Shown here: piece by piece, positions 1 through 8,038 of the stretch
Layout of the letters: each line of letters starts with the position of its first letter
How positions within the stretch are numbered: the first letter of the stretch is position 1
Assembly (NCBI GenBank): GCA_963929915.1
Contig: CAWVJY010000005.1
Span: 182,646 to 246,645 of the forward strand
Length of the DNA stretch: 64,000 nucleotides
Direction: 5' to 3'
From: CAG-273 sp963929915
Lineage (GTDB): Bacteria > Bacillota > Clostridia > TANB77 > CAG-508
Position numbers and translations under genes: made by a program
Notes under the pieces: generated by a model
What the model saw: only the letters and a program-made list of their open reading frames with translations
The model's database searches: none
Told to the model about the DNA's origin: nothing

Positions 1-108
1 GTCACCAAAACTAAAGAGCTTTTTGGTTAAAAGCCTTGCATCAAAAATACAAACTACACCTAATGTTGTAAGTAATAATCCTAATATGATTAAAATAATT
101 TGCCACAT
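1..108 (-). CDS. Small membrane protein, N-terminal part, runs off the window
   Basis: From an ATG at 108 the reverse strand is open for 36 codons to the window edge. The product begins with a hydrophobic segment (MWQIILIILGLLL) followed by FDARLLTKKLFSFGD, which looks like a short clostridial membrane protein. No function can be assigned. A weak AGGA lies about ten bases before the ATG. The epimerase-like gene upstream points the same way, so the two may be co-transcribed. Bases 109-265 hold nothing else I can support. Confidence 0.5.
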   Translation of the reverse strand, partial: MWQIILIILGLLLTTLGVVCIFDARLLTKKLFSFGD

Positions 109-265
109 ATTGCTTCATCCTATCTTTTTATCTTTATATATTTTCTGTTTTACTTTTTTATCTTGTCTATTTTACTTTGTATTTAATTTTTGGCTGATAT
201 ATAATATTTCAGTAATTTATTATAATTATAAGAATAATCTATTGATTTTCTAGGCTTATTTTCAT

Positions 266-1138
266 TTACTCAAAAAATTCCACCGTATATTTACATTCAA
301 ACGAATCCTTTGGTTTTAAAGAAATGATATCTTGCTTTTGAGTAAACACTCCTGAACTTTTCACATTATCTGCAGTAGAATGCCATGGTTCAATGCAAAT
401 AAATGGTGCATTTGGTTTGGACCAAATTGCTAAATAAGGAAAATCTGTAAAGTCCATTGTTAAAAGCTTTTTCCCCGTCATTTTATTTTTTAAACTAATT
501 TTATGAGAAGTAATTCCCTTCATAATTAAAGCATCATTATCAAAGGTATGAGAATCAATAGGAATAACTCTTTTATCTACAATTCTGTTTCTAGCATATT
601 CGGTTCCAATTAGACCATCTACTAAATATAGAAAATGTATTTTATCTTCGTTTTCTTCAAATTCTAGGTAGTAATTTCCTTTTTCTAATTGTTCTTTGTC
701 TATTTGGAAGGCGGGATGTCCACCAATTCCAAATGGTAAATTAATTAGCCCTGTATTTACTACTTTATAAATTGTTGTTAATTTGTTTTCTTCACTACGG
801 TAAGTATTATATAATTCAAATTCATAAGGATATTTTGCTAAAGTATATTTGTTGCTTTTTAACATATAAGAATGGAAATTGTCTAATTTCGTTATTGGTT
901 CAAATTCCATATCTCTTGCAAACCCATGTTGCATTAGTTCGTAAGTTCTGCCACCAATTAGGGTTTGATTTTTCTTTAGCTTGCCTACAATAGGAAATAG
1001 TACAGGTGAATGTCTTTTCCAATACACTTTTCCATTTTCGTCTAGACATTTTTCTCCTTGGTGTATTTTTTCTTTGCCATTGATTTTAAAGCTTATTAAT
1101 TCTCCACCTTTTTTGGAGGTTAGCATTTGCGTGTACAT
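266..1138 (-). CDS. Aldose 1-epimerase family protein (LacX/GalM-like)
   Basis: This 290-residue protein fits the aldose 1-epimerase/LacX family, which interconverts sugar anomers on a beta-sandwich fold in the cytoplasm. Visible family marks are the early SPVLFPIVG segment, HGFARD near residue 92, GGHPAFQ near 140 and CIEPWHS near 250. The His, Glu and substrate-contact positions of the fold lie in these motifs. GGAGAAGG precedes the ATG, supporting the start. There is no sugar operon around it, so the substrate is unknown. LacX-type proteins are often annotated as epimerases without biochemical proof, so the exact activity is uncertain. Confidence 0.8.
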   Translation of the reverse strand: MYTQMLTSKKGGELISFKINGKEKIHQGEKCLDENGKVYWKRHSPVLFPIVGKLKKNQTLIGGRTYELMQHGFARDMEFEPITKLDNFHSYMLKSNKYTLAKYPYEFELYNTYRSEENKLTTIYKVVNTGLINLPFGIGGHPAFQIDKEQLEKGNYYLEFEENEDKIHFLYLVDGLIGTEYARNRIVDKRVIPIDSHTFDNDALIMKGITSHKISLKNKMTGKKLLTMDFTDFPYLAIWSKPNAPFICIEPWHSTADNVKSSGVFTQKQDIISLKPKDSFECKYTVEFFE

Positions 1139-1164
1139 ATAGGCCTTCTCCTTTCTTTGTTTTT

Positions 1165-1182
1165 ACACTATTATCATAGTGT
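1165..1182. promoter_or_regulatory. Short hairpin upstream of the epimerase-like gene
   Basis: ACACTA, a six-base loop and TAGTGT form a perfect 6-bp stem 27 bases before the start codon, flanked by T-rich sequence on both sides. It could be an operator or a weak terminator. The sequence does not decide. Confidence 0.3.
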
Positions 1183-1213
1183 GTTTTTATGGAAAAGTCA
1201 AGTATTTTGGCAA

Positions 1214-1434
1214 AATTTCAGCCATTGGGGACGTTCCTTTTTGGCTGAAAATTTACCAAAAGGGACACTCCTTTGAATTTATTTTTAAAGTAAATTCAAC
1301 ATAATAAACTTATCAAGTATCAAGTAAATCAAAATCATGCAAAGAGTGTCCCAAGTGGTTGAAAATCGACCAAAAAGGAACGTCCCTAGTGGTCGAAAAT
1401 CAGCCAAAAAGGAACGTCCCCAATGGCTGAAATT
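1214..1434. repeat. Inverted-repeat element of the GGGACGTTCC family (copy 1)
   Basis: The ends at about 1214-1248 and 1400-1434 are perfect inverted repeats of roughly 35 bp containing GGGGACGTTCCTTTTTGGC. Between them are further diverged units of the same kind (GGGACACTCC, GTCCCAAGTGGTTGAAAAT, GGAACGTCCC). The element touches the recG stop codon at 1433. Related units flank rnr at 44811-44965 and 47009-47122. It has no coding capacity, so it is a REP- or MITE-like intergenic element that may also act as a terminator for recG. Confidence 0.7.
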
Positions 1435-3661
1435 AGAGTGAAACGCTTTGTTTTAGCTTATCGTCTACTAATTTGCGTAGTCTTTTATTTTTTTCTTCTT
1501 TTAGTCCTCTGTCTTCACTTTCTATTTTTAATGCTACACTTTGTACTGATTTTAGCATTGGCATATCTGTAAATAGGTTGGCAATTTTAAATTCTGGAAG
1601 TCCATGTTGTTTGGTTCCAAAAAATTCTCCTGTTCCACGAAGTTCTAAGTCTTTTTCTGCAATGACAAATCCATCATTGGTTTCTTGCATAATTTTCATT
1701 CTTTCTCTAGCAACTGGTGAAGCTTTACTGCTGTATTTTAAAATACAATAAGATTGATATTCTCCTCTTCCAACTCTTCCACGTAATTGATGTAGTTGTG
1801 CCAAGCCAAATCTATCTGCATTTTCTACTACCATAATATTGGCATTTGGTACATTTACTCCTACTTCAATAACTGTAGTAGATACCAAGATATCGATTTC
1901 TCCATTTTTAAATTTTTCCATAACTTCGTCTTTTTCTTTTGGTTTCATTTTGCCATACACATAAGCTACCCTATAGTTTGGAAAAATTTGTTTTTGATAG
2001 ATTTCTGCCCATTCTTTTACTGCTTTTAATTCTGATTTTGCTATTTTCGCATTTTCTATTTCCATATCTTTTATGGTTTGTTGTACTCCATAAGGTTCTA
2101 TTGTTTCTCTCATTTGGTTTTGTGTTTTTGGCTCTATTTTTCTTTGTCCTGCAGTAAAAAAGTCTTCCTCTTCTTCTATAAGTTCATTTTCATTTCCGTT
2201 TACAACTTCATTTTCTTCTTTTTCTGTTTCTACTAATGGGCATACTACATAAATTTGTCTGCCTTCATCGATATTTTTACGAATAAAGGCATTAATTCTT
2301 TGGTCCATAGATTTAGTAACTGCAAAGGTTTCTATTTTTTTACGGTTTGGTGGTAGTTCATCTATAATAGAGATGTCTAAGTCGCCATATAGGATAAGAG
2401 CTAAAGTTCTAGGAATTGGGGTAGCTGTCATTACTAGCACATCTGGATGATTTCCCTTTGCTGCAATGGCTGTTCTTTGCCTTACTCCAAAACGATGTTG
2501 CTCGTCTGTTACAACCAATCCTAAATTTTTAAATATCACATTTTCTGTAAGTAAGGCATGGGTTCCTATTAAAACTTGAATATCTCCTACTTGTAATTTT
2601 TCTAAGATTTCTCTTTTTCTTTTAGCTGTGGTAGCTCCTAATAATAGCTCACAATGGATTCCTAAAGGTTCTAAAATTTTTTGAAATTCTTCTAAATGTT
2701 GAGTTGCTAAAATTGCAGTAGGTGCCATAACTGCTACTTGGTAGCCAGATTTTGCTGCTTTATATGCTGCTATAATAGAAACTACGGTTTTGCCAGAACC
2801 AACATCTCCTTGTAATAGCCTGTTCATAATTTTAGCACTTTCCATATCTTTGTCTATTTCTTCTAAAACTCGTAATTGTGCTTTTGTTAATTTAAAAGGT
2901 AAGTTATTGATAACATCTGACATTTTTACATTTTTATCAAATACAATCCCTTTTTCTTTTTCACTTTCTCCTTTTAATTCCAATAAAGCTAATTGTAAAG
3001 TTAATAATTCTTCAAATTTTAAACGTTTTCTAGCTTTTAAACAATTTTCTTTTGAGGTTGGAAAATGGACTTGTTCTAAACTATTTTCTAAATCCCACAA
3101 GTTATATTCTTTTAATAAATAGTCTGGAAGTGTTTCTTCTAGTTTTCCTTTTACCATTTTTAAAGCATTTTCTACTGCTTGTCTAAGTGCTGTTTGTGAC
3201 AAATGATAAGTAGAAGGATACACAGGCATTACTTTTCCGGTATTTTTTTGTTTTCCCACTATATCAAATACTGGACTTCTCATTTCCACCCTATTGTATT
3301 CTTTACTAATTTTTCCAAAGAAGCAATAATATTCTCCTCTTTGTAATTGCTTTTTTACATAGGTTTGGTTAAACCATGTAATAGTACATTTTCCTGTTTG
3401 ATCTTCTACTGTTGCTTTAATAATAGTCATATTTTTGCGAATACGAGTAATAATAACTTCTGATGTTAGCCTTGCTTTAATTGTAATCCATTCTCCATCT
3501 ACTACTTCTGCTATATTTTTTATTTTACTTCTATCTTCATAAACGCGTGGAAAATATGTAAGTAAGTCTTCTAGTGTATAAATATTTAAGTTATTTAATA
3601 GTTCTACTTTTGTAGGTCCTACGCTTTTTACATATTGTACATTTTGTTTTAAATCTATCAT
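1433..3661 (-). CDS. recG: ATP-dependent DNA helicase RecG
   Basis: RecG remodels stalled replication forks and Holliday junctions. The 742-residue product has the N-terminal wedge/OB region (about 60-160), then the helicase core with Walker A GDVGSGKT near 290, the DEQH box (VVTDEQHRFG), TATPIPRT and the C-terminal LRGRVGRG motif. It is some 60 residues longer than usual because of an acidic insertion (NELIEEEEDFF and flanking residues) between VCPLVE and the next helicase segment. The start is preceded by an AAAGGAGC-type ribosome site. The stop codon abuts a repeat element. The helicase motifs are intact. Confidence 0.96.
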   Translation of the reverse strand: MIDLKQNVQYVKSVGPTKVELLNNLNIYTLEDLLTYFPRVYEDRSKIKNIAEVVDGEWITIKARLTSEVIITRIRKNMTIIKATVEDQTGKCTITWFNQTYVKKQLQRGEYYCFFGKISKEYNRVEMRSPVFDIVGKQKNTGKVMPVYPSTYHLSQTALRQAVENALKMVKGKLEETLPDYLLKEYNLWDLENSLEQVHFPTSKENCLKARKRLKFEELLTLQLALLELKGESEKEKGIVFDKNVKMSDVINNLPFKLTKAQLRVLEEIDKDMESAKIMNRLLQGDVGSGKTVVSIIAAYKAAKSGYQVAVMAPTAILATQHLEEFQKILEPLGIHCELLLGATTAKRKREILEKLQVGDIQVLIGTHALLTENVIFKNLGLVVTDEQHRFGVRQRTAIAAKGNHPDVLVMTATPIPRTLALILYGDLDISIIDELPPNRKKIETFAVTKSMDQRINAFIRKNIDEGRQIYVVCPLVETEKEENEVVNGNENELIEEEEDFFTAGQRKIEPKTQNQMRETIEPYGVQQTIKDMEIENAKIAKSELKAVKEWAEIYQKQIFPNYRVAYVYGKMKPKEKDEVMEKFKNGEIDILVSTTVIEVGVNVPNANIMVVENADRFGLAQLHQLRGRVGRGEYQSYCILKYSSKASPVARERMKIMQETNDGFVIAEKDLELRGTGEFFGTKQHGLPEFKIANLFTDMPMLKSVQSVALKIESEDRGLKEEKNKRLRKLVDDKLKQSVSL

Positions 3662-3685
3662 GGTTTGCTCCTTTATATTTTATAT

Positions 3686-3706
3686 AAAAAACGCCAACTA
3701 GTGGCG
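3686..3706 (-). terminator. Terminator between the first pilin/lectin gene and recG
   Basis: CGCCA and TGGCG form a stem with a five-base loop, followed on the reverse strand by a run of six Ts. It lies downstream of the gene ending at 3850 and 25 bases before the recG start, so it separates the two transcripts. Confidence 0.65.
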
Positions 3707-3829
3707 CTTTTGTATTTTTTATTTCTAGTGTATCCTAAAATTTTCCACTTCTTCGCGTATCTTCGATTCGCTAGAAGTCTTTTCTTTTAAGTATTCTAAG
3801 ACTTCCTAATTTTTTTCTTAAAACTAGTT

Positions 3830-3844
3830 ACCACTAACAGTGGT
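3830..3844. promoter_or_regulatory. Post-stop hairpin of a DGR-like variable gene (copy A)
   Basis: ACCACT-aac-AGTGGT is a perfect 6-bp stem with a 3-base loop, five bases beyond the stop codon. The identical element sits at the same distance after the second copy (6237-6251). In diversity-generating retroelements a hairpin just downstream of the variable repeat promotes target recognition, so position and conservation fit that role. This is an inference. Confidence 0.5.
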
Positions 3845-3849
3845 CAGTG

Positions 3850-5158
3850 CTACTTTATATAAAGTGCCACGCGGAAACCAAAGCCGCTGTTGCTGATGGT
3901 CGCATAGTTGTAGTTCCTGTAAGCCGTGTAGTTGAGGCTGTTGTTGAAATTGCCTCCTCTGTGAGTACAAGGGTAAGCATTACTGCTATTCGTGTTCGTG
4001 GAATATTCTGTAGTCCATTCTCTTACATTCGCTGCCATATCAAATATGTTACATACTTCATCTCCTGTTTCTCCTGTATTTTTTAATGTTCCATTTCCAT
4101 CTGTCTTATTTGCATAATTACTATTTGCTTCATTCATACTTTGGATAAACACTATTGCTGTATCCCATGCATAACTATTTACTAAATCACTTTCTACTCC
4201 TACTGTATTGTCTCCTGCCTGATACATATTCTGGCTTATCTTTGAGGCATCTAATTGTGTTACACAGTTCCATAACATTCCTTGTGTTAATTGTGTACTA
4301 CTACTTGTTCTTGGTGTTCCTGTTGATACTTTTGATAATGGCTTCCAATCTGCTGTACTACTTCCACTTCCGAAAACTAGCCTCATATCTTGCTATATAA
4401 TATCCTCCATTATTTGCTACACTTTCTACAAATGCTGCTAAGTTTTTAGCTGTGGCATTTAAGCCATCTTCTCCATTTGATGCTGTTCCCTCTATATATG
4501 TTGTTAATTCTTGATAATATGAATTTATAGTAACTGGTGGATCTGATGCATAAGTCTGACTAGCTTTCTCTGGATCTGGATTATCTCCTGCAAATGCTGC
4601 CTGTTGCATTGTTGGGTTTCCATTGCTTGTATCAAATGTATATCTTCCTAGTTTTATTGTTACATCATTTTCTGGATTACTATCTTTATGTACGGTTCCT
4701 ACCGGTATCCATACAAATTGATTTCCATTGCTATCCTCTATTACTATTCCTTCTGGTACTGTGGTTCCTTCACTTGTTACTACTTTAAATCCTTTTGGCA
4801 CTGTTACTACATTTCCATAGGTGTCTTCTGCTTTTTCTCCTTCTTCTTTTTGAACGATTTCTGTTACTGTTGTGATATCTACTGGTTCTTCATCTCCACC
4901 ACCAGTGCCTGTTCCTCCACCTATCTGTCCATTTACTAGGTTTTGTATTTGCTCTGTTAAATTATCTAAATCTGCTTGCTCATTTATAACAGCTTGGTTC
5001 CATGCATTTGCTGCATCCTGTGCTGTTTTAAAGATCCCTCCATTACTAAATAACATGTTGATTGTAATTCCTGCTAATATTAGCAAAACCACTATGGTTA
5101 CAACCAATGCAATGAGGGTGATACCTTGACTACTTTTTAATCTATTTAATCTTGTCAT
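3850..5158 (-). CDS. Pilin-type N-terminus with FGE/C-type-lectin variable domain (copy A), +1 frameshift at CGG
   Basis: Two overlapping frames join into one 435-residue protein if the C at 4372 is skipped: YEASF, then CGG A read as GGA, then GSGSSTADW, exactly as in the intact neighbour copy. Residues 1-40 are a type IV prepilin-like leader (KSSQGITLIALVV plus hydrophobic helix). A Gly-Thr hinge follows near 80-90. The C-terminal half is an FGE-sulfatase/SUMF1-type C-lectin fold (EWTTEYS, RGG, GFRV). It lacks the pilin Glu5. The last ~50 codons are GC-richer than the rest and full of AAC codons, like the variable region of diversity-generating-retroelement targets. Probably a processed, surface-exposed binding protein. 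If the frameshift is not decoded, it is a pseudogene. Confidence 0.75.
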
Positions 5159-5187
5159 TTTTTATTTTCCTCCTCTTTTGATTATTT

Positions 5188-5230
5188 CTCTAAAGTTCTT
5201 TTTAGTTATATTTTTTAACTTCCTTTAGAG
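5188..5230 (-). promoter_or_regulatory. Leader hairpin of copy A
   Basis: CTCTAAAG and CTTTAGAG pair across about 27 bases just upstream of the AGGAGG ribosome site. The same hairpin precedes copy B at 7630-7674. It may control translation or attenuate transcription. The rest of 5231-5440 is nearly identical to the copy B upstream region and holds no gene. Confidence 0.45.
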
Positions 5231-5570
5231 TTTATCCTTCTTTTTTTGTTTTATACCATAAGCTAATTTTTTTGTTTTTTCTTTGCATTTAATATCTATT
5301 CTATAGCATTATAGTATTTCTTTACCTCTTTTGCATCAATTGTATTTATTTTCTATACTTACTATATATAGATACTAAATACACTTTTATAATACCATTA
5401 TCTTTTCCTTTTGACAATAGGTTTTTTTATAATTTTTTCACTTTGTATTTTAATTTGTATATGTGTATATGAATAAAACTTTTTCACTCAAAATTATTGC
5501 AAAAATTGTAGTAATTTCTTTTTAATGATGTTATAATATATATTAATTAATACAAAGGAGTGAAAATTTT

Positions 5571-5843
5571 ATGATGTATCCATACGTAAAATATTCTGAT
5601 GAAACGCAAGTTACTTTTTCTAACATTTATATTGAAAATGATGTAGAATGCATAGATGTGCATTTTGAAAGACCTACTGATAATGGCTTTGACTCTGTTA
5701 GGATTCAATTACCAACCTACAAAGTAACAGTTTGGGAAGGTACTTATAGTGATGATGAAATAAAGTTTTTTAAACAAGTTGTTCAACATAGTGCAGATTT
5801 GTTTTATAAATATGCACGTGAAGGAGGTCTTAAATTTGCCTAG
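5571..5843 (+). CDS. DUF2442-like protein
   Basis: This 90-residue protein resembles DUF2442-type small proteins, which are often encoded directly before or after a DUF4160 gene, as here. Nothing in the sequence shows a catalytic site. It begins with ATG ATG after an AAAGGAGTG ribosome site and has a TATAAT box near 5535. The next gene overlaps its stop by eight bases, so translation is probably coupled. The pair resembles a small toxin-antitoxin-like or regulatory module of unknown function and sits between the two duplicated pilin/lectin genes. Family assignment is by general resemblance only. Confidence 0.6.
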   Translation: MMYPYVKYSDETQVTFSNIYIENDVECIDVHFERPTDNGFDSVRIQLPTYKVTVWEGTYSDDEIKFFKQVVQHSADLFYKYAREGGLKFA

Positions 5844-6124
5844 TATTCTTGAAAGTTATCGGTTACAAAATTTATTTTTGGTCTAATGAAAATAATGAGC
5901 CTATTCATGTTCACATTTCAAAAGGAAGATTAACTCAAAACTCTACTAAAGTTTGGCTTACTGAAGCAGGTGGTTGCATCTTATGTAATAACAAAAGTGG
6001 AATTCCTAGTAATGATTTAAACAAGCTATTAAGTATTATTTCAAGACATTACTTTTTAATTATTTCCAAATGGAAAGAATTTTATCATATTGATGATATT
6101 AAAGATGTTAAATTTTACTGTTAA
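5836..6124 (+). CDS. DUF4160 family protein, +1 frameshift at CGG
   Basis: Starting at TTG 5836 (MPSILESY), the frame meets CGG at 5860-5862 and soon stops. Skipping C5860 reads GGT and continues GYKIYFWSNENNEPIHVHISKG, the DUF4160 signature, to 6124, giving 95 residues, the usual family length. Starting at the later TTG would remove the conserved MPxI opening. The TTG overlaps the stop of the preceding DUF2442-like gene, as expected for this pair. The family function is unknown. The CGG site is one of nine of the same kind in the window. Confidence 0.7.
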
Positions 6125-6152
6125 TTACTTAAAAGTCTTGACATCCTACAAA

Positions 6153-6210
6153 AAACTCTAACTGCATAAATTCAAAATTTGATTTTTTTGAATTTACACA
6201 GTTAGAGTTT
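6153..6210. terminator. Bidirectional terminator between converging genes
   Basis: AAACTCTAACTG (6153-6164) pairs with CAGTTAGAGTTT (6199-6210), and the interior TAAATTCAAA also pairs with TTTGAATTTA. It lies between the DUF4160 gene and the convergent copy B and has A/T runs on both sides. Confidence 0.7.
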
Positions 6211-6236
6211 AACACTCGATTTTTAACACTCTAGTT

Positions 6237-6251
6237 ACCACTAACAGTGGT
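6237..6251. promoter_or_regulatory. Post-stop hairpin of a DGR-like variable gene (copy B)
   Basis: This is the same 6-bp stem and AAC loop as at 3830-3844, again five bases after the stop codon. The block from here through the last codons (CTTTAYATAAAG around the stop) is almost identical in both copies, while the codons just before it vary strongly. Confidence 0.5.
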
Positions 6252-6256
6252 CAGTG

Positions 6257-7600
6257 CTACTTTACATAAAGTACCACTCGAAAGCCGATGTCGCCGGTGC
6301 TGAGGGTCGCATTGTCGCGGTACCTGCTAGCCGTGTAGTAGCCGCTGTCGTAGTAACTGCCTCCCCTGTAAATGCAAGGGTACGCAAGACTGCTAGTCGT
6401 GTACGTGGAATATTCTGTGGTCCATTCAGCTACATTTGCAGCCATATCAAATATATTACATACTTTATCTCCTGTTTCTCCTGTATTCATTAAGCTACTA
6501 TTTCCTGTTGTTTCTCTATTTGCATTTGCATAATTACTATTTGCTTCATTCATACTTTGTATAAATACTATTGCTGTATCCCATGCATAACTATTTGTTA
6601 AATCACTTTCTACTCCTACTGTATTGTCTCCTGCCTGATACATATTCTGGCTTATCTTTGAAGCATCTAATTGTGTTACATCGTTCCATAACATTCCTTG
6701 TGTTAATGGTATATAGCCTTGACCACTACCTCTTGGTGTTCCTGTGGATACTTTTGATAATGGTTTCCAATCTGCTGTGCTACTTCCACTTCCATAACTA
6801 GCCTCATATCTTGCTATATAATATCCTCCATTATCTGCTACACTTTGTACAAATCCTTCTAAATTTTTAGCTGTGGCATTTAAGCCATCTTCTCCATTTG
6901 ATGCTGTTCCCTCTCTATATGTTGTTAATTCTTGATAACGTGAACTTATAGTAACTGGTGGATCTGATTCATAAGTTTGATCTGGACTACTTGGATTATC
7001 TCCTGCAAATGCTGCCTGTTGCATTGTTGGTGTTCCATTGCTCGTATCAAATGTATATCTTCCTAATTTTATTGTTACATCATTTTCTGGATTACTATCT
7101 TTATGTACTGTTCCTACTGGTATCCATACAAATTGGTTTCCATTGCTATCCTCTATTACTATTCCTTCTGGTACGGTTGTTGCTTCACTAGTTACTACTT
7201 TAAATCCTTTTGGTACTGTTACTACATTTCCATATGTATCTTCTGCTTCTAAATTATCTTCTATCTGTATTTCTGTTACAGTGTCTACTAATGGCTTTCC
7301 TGTTGGTCCTGTGGTTGGGTTTTCTGGATCTTCATCTCCACCACCAGTACCTGTTCCTCCACCTAGTTGTCCATTTACTAGGTTTTGTATTTGTTCTGTT
7401 AAATTATCTAAATCTGCTTGCTCATTAATAACAGCTTGGTTCCATGCATTTGCTGCATCTTGGGCTACCTTAAATATTCCTCCATTGCTAAATAACATGT
7501 TGATTGTAATTCCTGCTAATATTAGCAATACCACTATGGTTACAACCAACGCAATGAGGGTGATACCTTGACTACTTTTTAATCTATTTAATCTTGTCAT
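6257..7600 (-). CDS. Pilin-type N-terminus with FGE/C-type-lectin variable domain (copy B)
   Basis: Intact 447-residue relative of copy A. The first 34 residues are almost identical and include the prepilin-like cleavage region QGITLIALVV and hydrophobic helix. A glycine/threonine-rich linker (about 80-105) leads to the FGE/SUMF1-type C-lectin domain with NVAEWTTEYS, RGGSYYD and GFRVVLY. Compared with copy A the domain is well conserved until the last ~50 codons. There about 25 differences fall at codon positions 1 or 2 and only about 4 at position 3, many turning AAC into TAC or GAC. That is the pattern left by adenine-directed mutagenic retrohoming. It probably displays a variable binding face at the cell surface. 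No reverse transcriptase or template repeat is in the window. Confidence 0.8.
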   Translation of the reverse strand: MTRLNRLKSSQGITLIALVVTIVVLLILAGITINMLFSNGGIFKVAQDAANAWNQAVINEQADLDNLTEQIQNLVNGQLGGGTGTGGGDEDPENPTTGPTGKPLVDTVTEIQIEDNLEAEDTYGNVVTVPKGFKVVTSEATTVPEGIVIEDSNGNQFVWIPVGTVHKDSNPENDVTIKLGRYTFDTSNGTPTMQQAAFAGDNPSSPDQTYESDPPVTISSRYQELTTYREGTASNGEDGLNATAKNLEGFVQSVADNGGYYIARYEASYGSGSSTADWKPLSKVSTGTPRGSGQGYIPLTQGMLWNDVTQLDASKISQNMYQAGDNTVGVESDLTNSYAWDTAIVFIQSMNEANSNYANANRETTGNSSLMNTGETGDKVCNIFDMAANVAEWTTEYSTYTTSSLAYPCIYRGGSYYDSGYYTASRYRDNATLSTGDIGFRVVLYVK

Positions 7601-7629
7601 TTTCTATTTTCCTCCTCTTTTGATTTTTT

Positions 7630-7674
7630 CTCTAAAGTTCTTTTTAGTTATATTTTTTTTAACTTTCTTTAGAG
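7630..7674 (-). promoter_or_regulatory. Leader hairpin of copy B
   Basis: CTCTAAAG/CTTTAGAG stem just upstream of the ribosome site, matching the one before copy A. The ~270 bases upstream of copies A and B (to about 5440 and 7880) are close to identical, so the promoter was duplicated with the gene. Confidence 0.45.
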
Positions 7675-7907
7675 TTTATCCTATCTTTTTTGTTTTTATA
7701 CCATAAGCTAATTTTTTTCTTTTTTCTTTGCATTTAATATCTATTCTATAGCATTATAGTATTTCTTTACCTCTTTTGCATCGATTGTATTTATTTTCTA
7801 TACTTACTATATATAGATACTAAATACACTTTTATAATAACATTATCTTTTCCTTTTGACAATAGGTTTTTTTAGAATTTTTTCACTTTTTAATTTTTGT
7901 AAAGTTT

Positions 7908-8038
7908 TTGAATATAAAATTTTTTATAAGACCTAAAGAGGATAAAAAAACTCTAAAAAAAATAAATATGTTACTTGCAGATATACAAAGAAATGGCGTA
8001 AATAGTAGAATAGGCAAGAGTGAAATACTTAATTTGTT
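7908..8038 (+). pseudogene. Remnant of a YoeB/Txe-family toxin
   Basis: The forward strand reads DKKTLKKINMLLADIQRNG and then IGKSEIL, close to the YoeB/Txe mRNA-endonuclease pattern (DKKxLKxIxxLIxDIxRN ... GIGKPExL). The conserved second half with its catalytic His and Tyr is missing, because the sequence runs into the 3' end of the convergent KilA-N gene. No antitoxin is adjacent. It is probably a decayed toxin gene, with the assignment resting on about 30 residues. Confidence 0.4.

Noticed and set aside
23..253. Forward 76-codon frame at the left edge
   Set aside because: Its first part is the complement of a better membrane-protein start on the reverse strand, and the remainder is low-complexity Phe/Tyr/Ile sequence without a ribosome site.
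5598..5720. A CRISPR array or other regularly spaced repeats anywhere in the window
   Set aside because: The tandem repeats seen (7, 11 and 12 bp units, AT-only tracts, CT dinucleotides) have no unique spacers and no cas genes are present.
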